From: AP-15 sp045802495
GTDB taxonomy: Bacteria; Pseudomonadota; Alphaproteobacteria; ATCC43930; CGMCC-115725
DNA: 6,512 nucleotides
Assembly: GCA_045802495.1 (NCBI GenBank)
Contig: JBJMQW010000539.1
Coordinates: 1 to 6,512, forward strand
Reading direction: 5' to 3'
Numbering within the stretch: the stretch's first letter is position 1; each line of letters begins with the position of its first letter. Shown in pieces: positions 5,031 through 6,512 of the stretch. The notes beneath the pieces were generated by a model. That model had not been told where the DNA came from. It saw nothing but the letters and a program-made list of their open reading frames with translations, and did no database searches. A program made the translations under genes and the position numbers.

Positions 5031-6068
5031 CTAGGTAAAAACAATTTCGACTCGGCGGTTCTGAGGTTCCCGCACGCCCTGCGCAGTCGGCACGCGAGGA
5101 TCGTTCTCACCGCGGCCGCCAACTGTCATGTCGTTATGGGCGACTCCCAATTTCGCAAGCGCATTTGCGACGTTATTGGCGCGCCGCACCGAAAGCCGCT
5201 GATTATAGGCCGCCGAACCGGAGAGGTCGGTGTAGCCGGTGACCTGAATGCGAACCGAGCCGCCCGCTTTATAGGCGTTCGTCGCCTGCTCGAGGACGCC
5301 CATGCCCGCAGGAGTGATTTCCGCGCGATCCCAATCGAAGAAGACCAGAAAGAGCTTGGGAGCTGGCGGAGGCGCGGTGGGGGCGGCGACGGGGACTGGC
5401 TCCGGAGGCGGAGGCGGCGCGAAACGGTAGATCACACTGGCGACGAAATTGTTCGTGCTGTAGCCGGTTCGATAACGAAGGTTTGTGTTGGCGATGCGAA
5501 GCGACGGCTGGGTCGTAGCCAAATAGCGGTAGTCGAAATCGAGAGTGAGGCTGGGGCTGAGATTGTAGCGCAGGCCGGCAATCGCCTGGTAGCCGAACTC
5601 CCAGGTGCTGTCATTGATGAACTGCCCGATCCCCGGGAGGCGCACTCCGTCGGAGATCTGAACCGCGCCGATCCCGGCCCCGAAATGCGGGGTGATCGCC
5701 CAGCCGACGGTGAAATCGTATAACACATTGGTCATGATCGAATTGGTGTGGCGGTTGCCACTGATCCCGCTGATGGGGAGACCGAACAATGTAAAGCTGC
5801 CGGGCACGTTGTTCCGGCGATAGCTGTACTCTTCCTCGAAGCGCCAGGCGCCCCACTCATAGCCGAGACGCACACCGGCATTAAATCCGGAGTTGAACCG
5901 CAGGTTTGTTGAAAACAAGCCGGGAACCGTGATGTCCTGATCAGGCAGGCTGGTCCAACCACCTTCGGCGCCGATATAAAACTGCGCCGGCGCGTTGCGT
6001 GCGAACAGAACAATCGCGATGGCGACGTAACCGCCGACAGTCAACCGAATCCGCGTTGACCTGGACAT
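5031..6068 (-). CDS. OmpA-family outer-membrane protein: beta-barrel, Pro-rich linker, peptidoglycan-binding domain
   Basis: The 345-residue protein has a signal peptide (hydrophobic VGGYVAIAIVLFA, cleavage likely at APA|Q near residue 29). An outer-membrane barrel of about residues 30-216 follows: it opens with FYIGAEGGWTSLP and closes with FVASVIYRFA, with alternating strands and aromatic girdles between. A Pro/Ala-rich linker (about 217-238) leads to an OmpA C-terminal domain (239-345). In that domain FFDWDRAEITPAG, GYTDLSGSAAYNQ and LSVRRANNVANAL are visible, then GRGENDP and NRRVEIVFT. Asp281 and Arg296 have the 15-residue spacing of the pair that binds diaminopimelate in peptidoglycan. 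The common GHTD is GYTD here. The protein should tether the outer membrane to the cell wall and may form a small pore. The start is fixed by AAAGGAGA upstream. Two hairpins lie downstream. It has a long leader with its own candidate promoter, so it is probably monocistronic. Confidence 0.94.
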   Translation of the reverse strand: MSRSTRIRLTVGGYVAIAIVLFARNAPAQFYIGAEGGWTSLPDQDITVPGLFSTNLRFNSGFNAGVRLGYEWGAWRFEEEYSYRRNNVPGSFTLFGLPISGISGNRHTNSIMTNVLYDFTVGWAITPHFGAGIGAVQISDGVRLPGIGQFINDSTWEFGYQAIAGLRYNLSPSLTLDFDYRYLATTQPSLRIANTNLRYRTGYSTNNFVASVIYRFAPPPPPEPVPVAAPTAPPPAPKLFLVFFDWDRAEITPAGMGVLEQATNAYKAGGSVRIQVTGYTDLSGSAAYNQRLSVRRANNVANALAKLGVAHNDMTVGGRGENDPRVPTAQGVREPQNRRVEIVFT

Positions 6069-6074
6069 TCTAGT

Positions 6075-6082
6075 TCTCCTTT
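6075..6082 (-). promoter_or_regulatory. Strong ribosome binding site for the OmpA-family gene
   Basis: On the minus strand AAAGGAGA is followed by ACTAGA and the ATG at 6068-6066. A close Shine-Dalgarno match at good spacing suits an abundant outer-membrane protein. Confidence 0.8.
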
Positions 6083-6112
6083 ACGGGAGCCAATATCCAT
6101 ATGCGACAGGAA

Positions 6113-6129
6113 CTGGCGGCATTCGCCAG
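6113..6129 (-). repeat. 6-bp inverted repeat in the OmpA leader
   Basis: CTGGCG (6113-6118) and CGCCAG (6124-6129) form a perfect stem with a 5-base loop, about 45 bases upstream of the OmpA start and inside the presumed 5' untranslated region. A short stem of this size is common by chance, so a regulatory role is only a suggestion. Confidence 0.3.
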
Positions 6130-6197
6130 CACTCCGAACCCTGTCTCGGCCCGGCTTGGCGGGAACGACGTGCTATTGTTGGGTGACGCGAGCCACG

Positions 6198-6229
6198 AAT
6201 TGCCCCTCGTCTATCCGAGGGCTCCAATT
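6198..6229 (-). repeat. 11-bp two-part hairpin in the OmpA leader
   Basis: AATTG (6198-6202) pairs with CAATT (6225-6229), and inside it CCCTCG (6204-6209) pairs with CGAGGG (6216-6221) around a 6-base loop. One unpaired base lies on one side and three on the other. It falls between the candidate promoter and the OmpA start. No T-run follows on either strand, so it looks like leader structure rather than a terminator. Confidence 0.4.
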
Positions 6230-6266
6230 GACCCCAAATCGGCGCGGCATTGACGGTCCCCCTGAA

Positions 6267-6294
6267 ACTATAGCATCCTACGATTCTGTCGTAA
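6267..6294 (-). promoter_or_regulatory. Candidate sigma-70 promoter of the OmpA-family gene
   Basis: On the minus strand TTACGA (6294-6289) and TATAGT (6272-6267) are separated by 16 bases. The -10 box matches the consensus in five of six positions and the -35 in four. AT-rich sequence (GGTAAATAGAA) lies just upstream. Transcription would start near 6260 and give a leader of roughly 190 bases before the ribosome binding site. The -35 box overlaps a small palindrome (6279-6293). Confidence 0.4.
6279..6293. promoter_or_regulatory. TACGA-N5-TCGTA palindrome overlapping the candidate -35 box
   Basis: TACGA (6279-6283) and TCGTA (6289-6293) are exact reverse complements spaced by five bases. The dyad covers the -35 box and part of the spacer of the candidate OmpA promoter, which is where a dimeric repressor would bind. 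The regulator is unknown and a 5-bp dyad alone is weak evidence. Confidence 0.3.
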
Positions 6295-6448
6295 TTCTAT
6301 TTACCAGCGACAACCCCTAGGCGCAAGGACCCTCCAGGCCCAGCATTAGCTAGTGCCCTGGTTTGTCACTCCCCTTGCCCCGGGATATCTGATTTTTAGG
6401 TAGCCCGCGAAACTCCTCCGGATACCGCGCCGGTGGCGGTCCGTTGGA

Positions 6449-6479
6449 CAATCGAGCTGGCATTGCATTTGCTCGATTG
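6449..6479. repeat. 9-bp perfect inverted repeat, followed by a second small hairpin
   Basis: CAATCGAGC (6449-6457) and GCTCGATTG (6471-6479) are exact reverse complements with a 13-base spacer. One base later TGCGC (6481-6485) and GCGCA (6492-6496) form a second stem around AAAAGA. Neither is followed by a T-run. A single 9-bp repeat could occur by chance in this window; the two stems side by side make it more notable. Confidence 0.45.
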
Positions 6480-6512
6480 GTGCGCAAAAGAGCGCAGGAC
6501 GACCGGTTTGTC

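Larger units (their letters stand above)
6069..6512. other. 444-base region without a recognised gene: OmpA leader plus unassigned upstream DNA
   Basis: The left part (6069 to about 6260) is the presumed OmpA leader, with the hairpins and ribosome binding site listed separately. The right part (about 6300-6512) holds no gene I recognise. A plus-strand frame is open from 6400 to the window edge and includes a GTG at 6433 followed by residues like RWTIELALHLLDWCAKERR, but it has no ATG and no ribosome binding site. Minus-strand frames entering from the right edge all stop by about 6350. A neighbouring gene's end or start may lie just beyond the window. Confidence 0.5.

Noticed and set aside
4923..5723. 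266-codon plus-strand open frame opposite the OmpA gene
   Set aside because: It is rich in Arg, Gly and Ala, with a run of RRR/GGG residues that mirrors the Pro-rich linker codons. The minus strand encodes a complete OmpA protein there.
1..6512. Mobile element, CRISPR array, tRNA or rRNA
   Set aside because: I saw no transposase or integrase motifs, no regularly spaced repeats and no tRNA or rRNA signature on either strand.

Overview
The window is GC-rich, with long open frames opposite real genes, as is usual at high GC. The protein families point to a Gram-negative alphaproteobacterium, probably a member of the Hyphomicrobiales (Rhizobiales, Bradyrhizobium-like). The clues are an OmpA-type outer-membrane protein with an N-terminal barrel, a COG3146/DUF482 acyltransferase-like protein, and a periplasmic lipoprotein-sorting-fold protein. 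The taxon is inferred from remembered family distribution, not from a search.

Layout, left to right. (1) Bases 1-1101, plus strand: a nucleotide-sugar 6-dehydrogenase of the TviB/WbpA/WbpO type, cut at its 5' end by the window edge. (2) Bases 1102-1471: no convincing gene, but a hairpin just after the stop codon, a 9-bp direct repeat and a TATAAT box. (3) Bases 1472-2107, minus: a secreted periplasmic protein with a LolA/DUF4412-like look. (4) Bases 2108-2288: a divergent intergenic region with a 9-bp inverted repeat and an 18-codon upstream ORF whose stop overlaps the next start (ATGA). (5) Bases 2289-3467, plus: a DUF482/COG3146 GNAT/FemAB-like protein. (6) Bases 3546-4838, minus: a PAPS-dependent sulfotransferase, convergent with the previous gene. 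(7) Bases 4839-5030: intergenic, with two hairpins. (8) Bases 5031-6068, minus: an OmpA-family outer-membrane protein with a strong ribosome binding site. (9) Bases 6069-6512: a long non-coding leader/upstream region with a candidate sigma-70 promoter for the OmpA gene, several inverted repeats and no recognisable gene.

The genes do not form one operon: strands alternate and most genes appear to have their own signals. A loose theme is the cell envelope: an activated uronic acid sugar, a possible amino-acyl/acyl transfer enzyme, a sulfotransferase, a periplasmic protein and an outer-membrane protein anchored to peptidoglycan. I see no mobile element, CRISPR array, tRNA or rRNA. I also see no strong case for a new multi-gene system. 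The most interesting parts are the non-coding regions and the pairing of a sugar dehydrogenase with a sulfotransferase.
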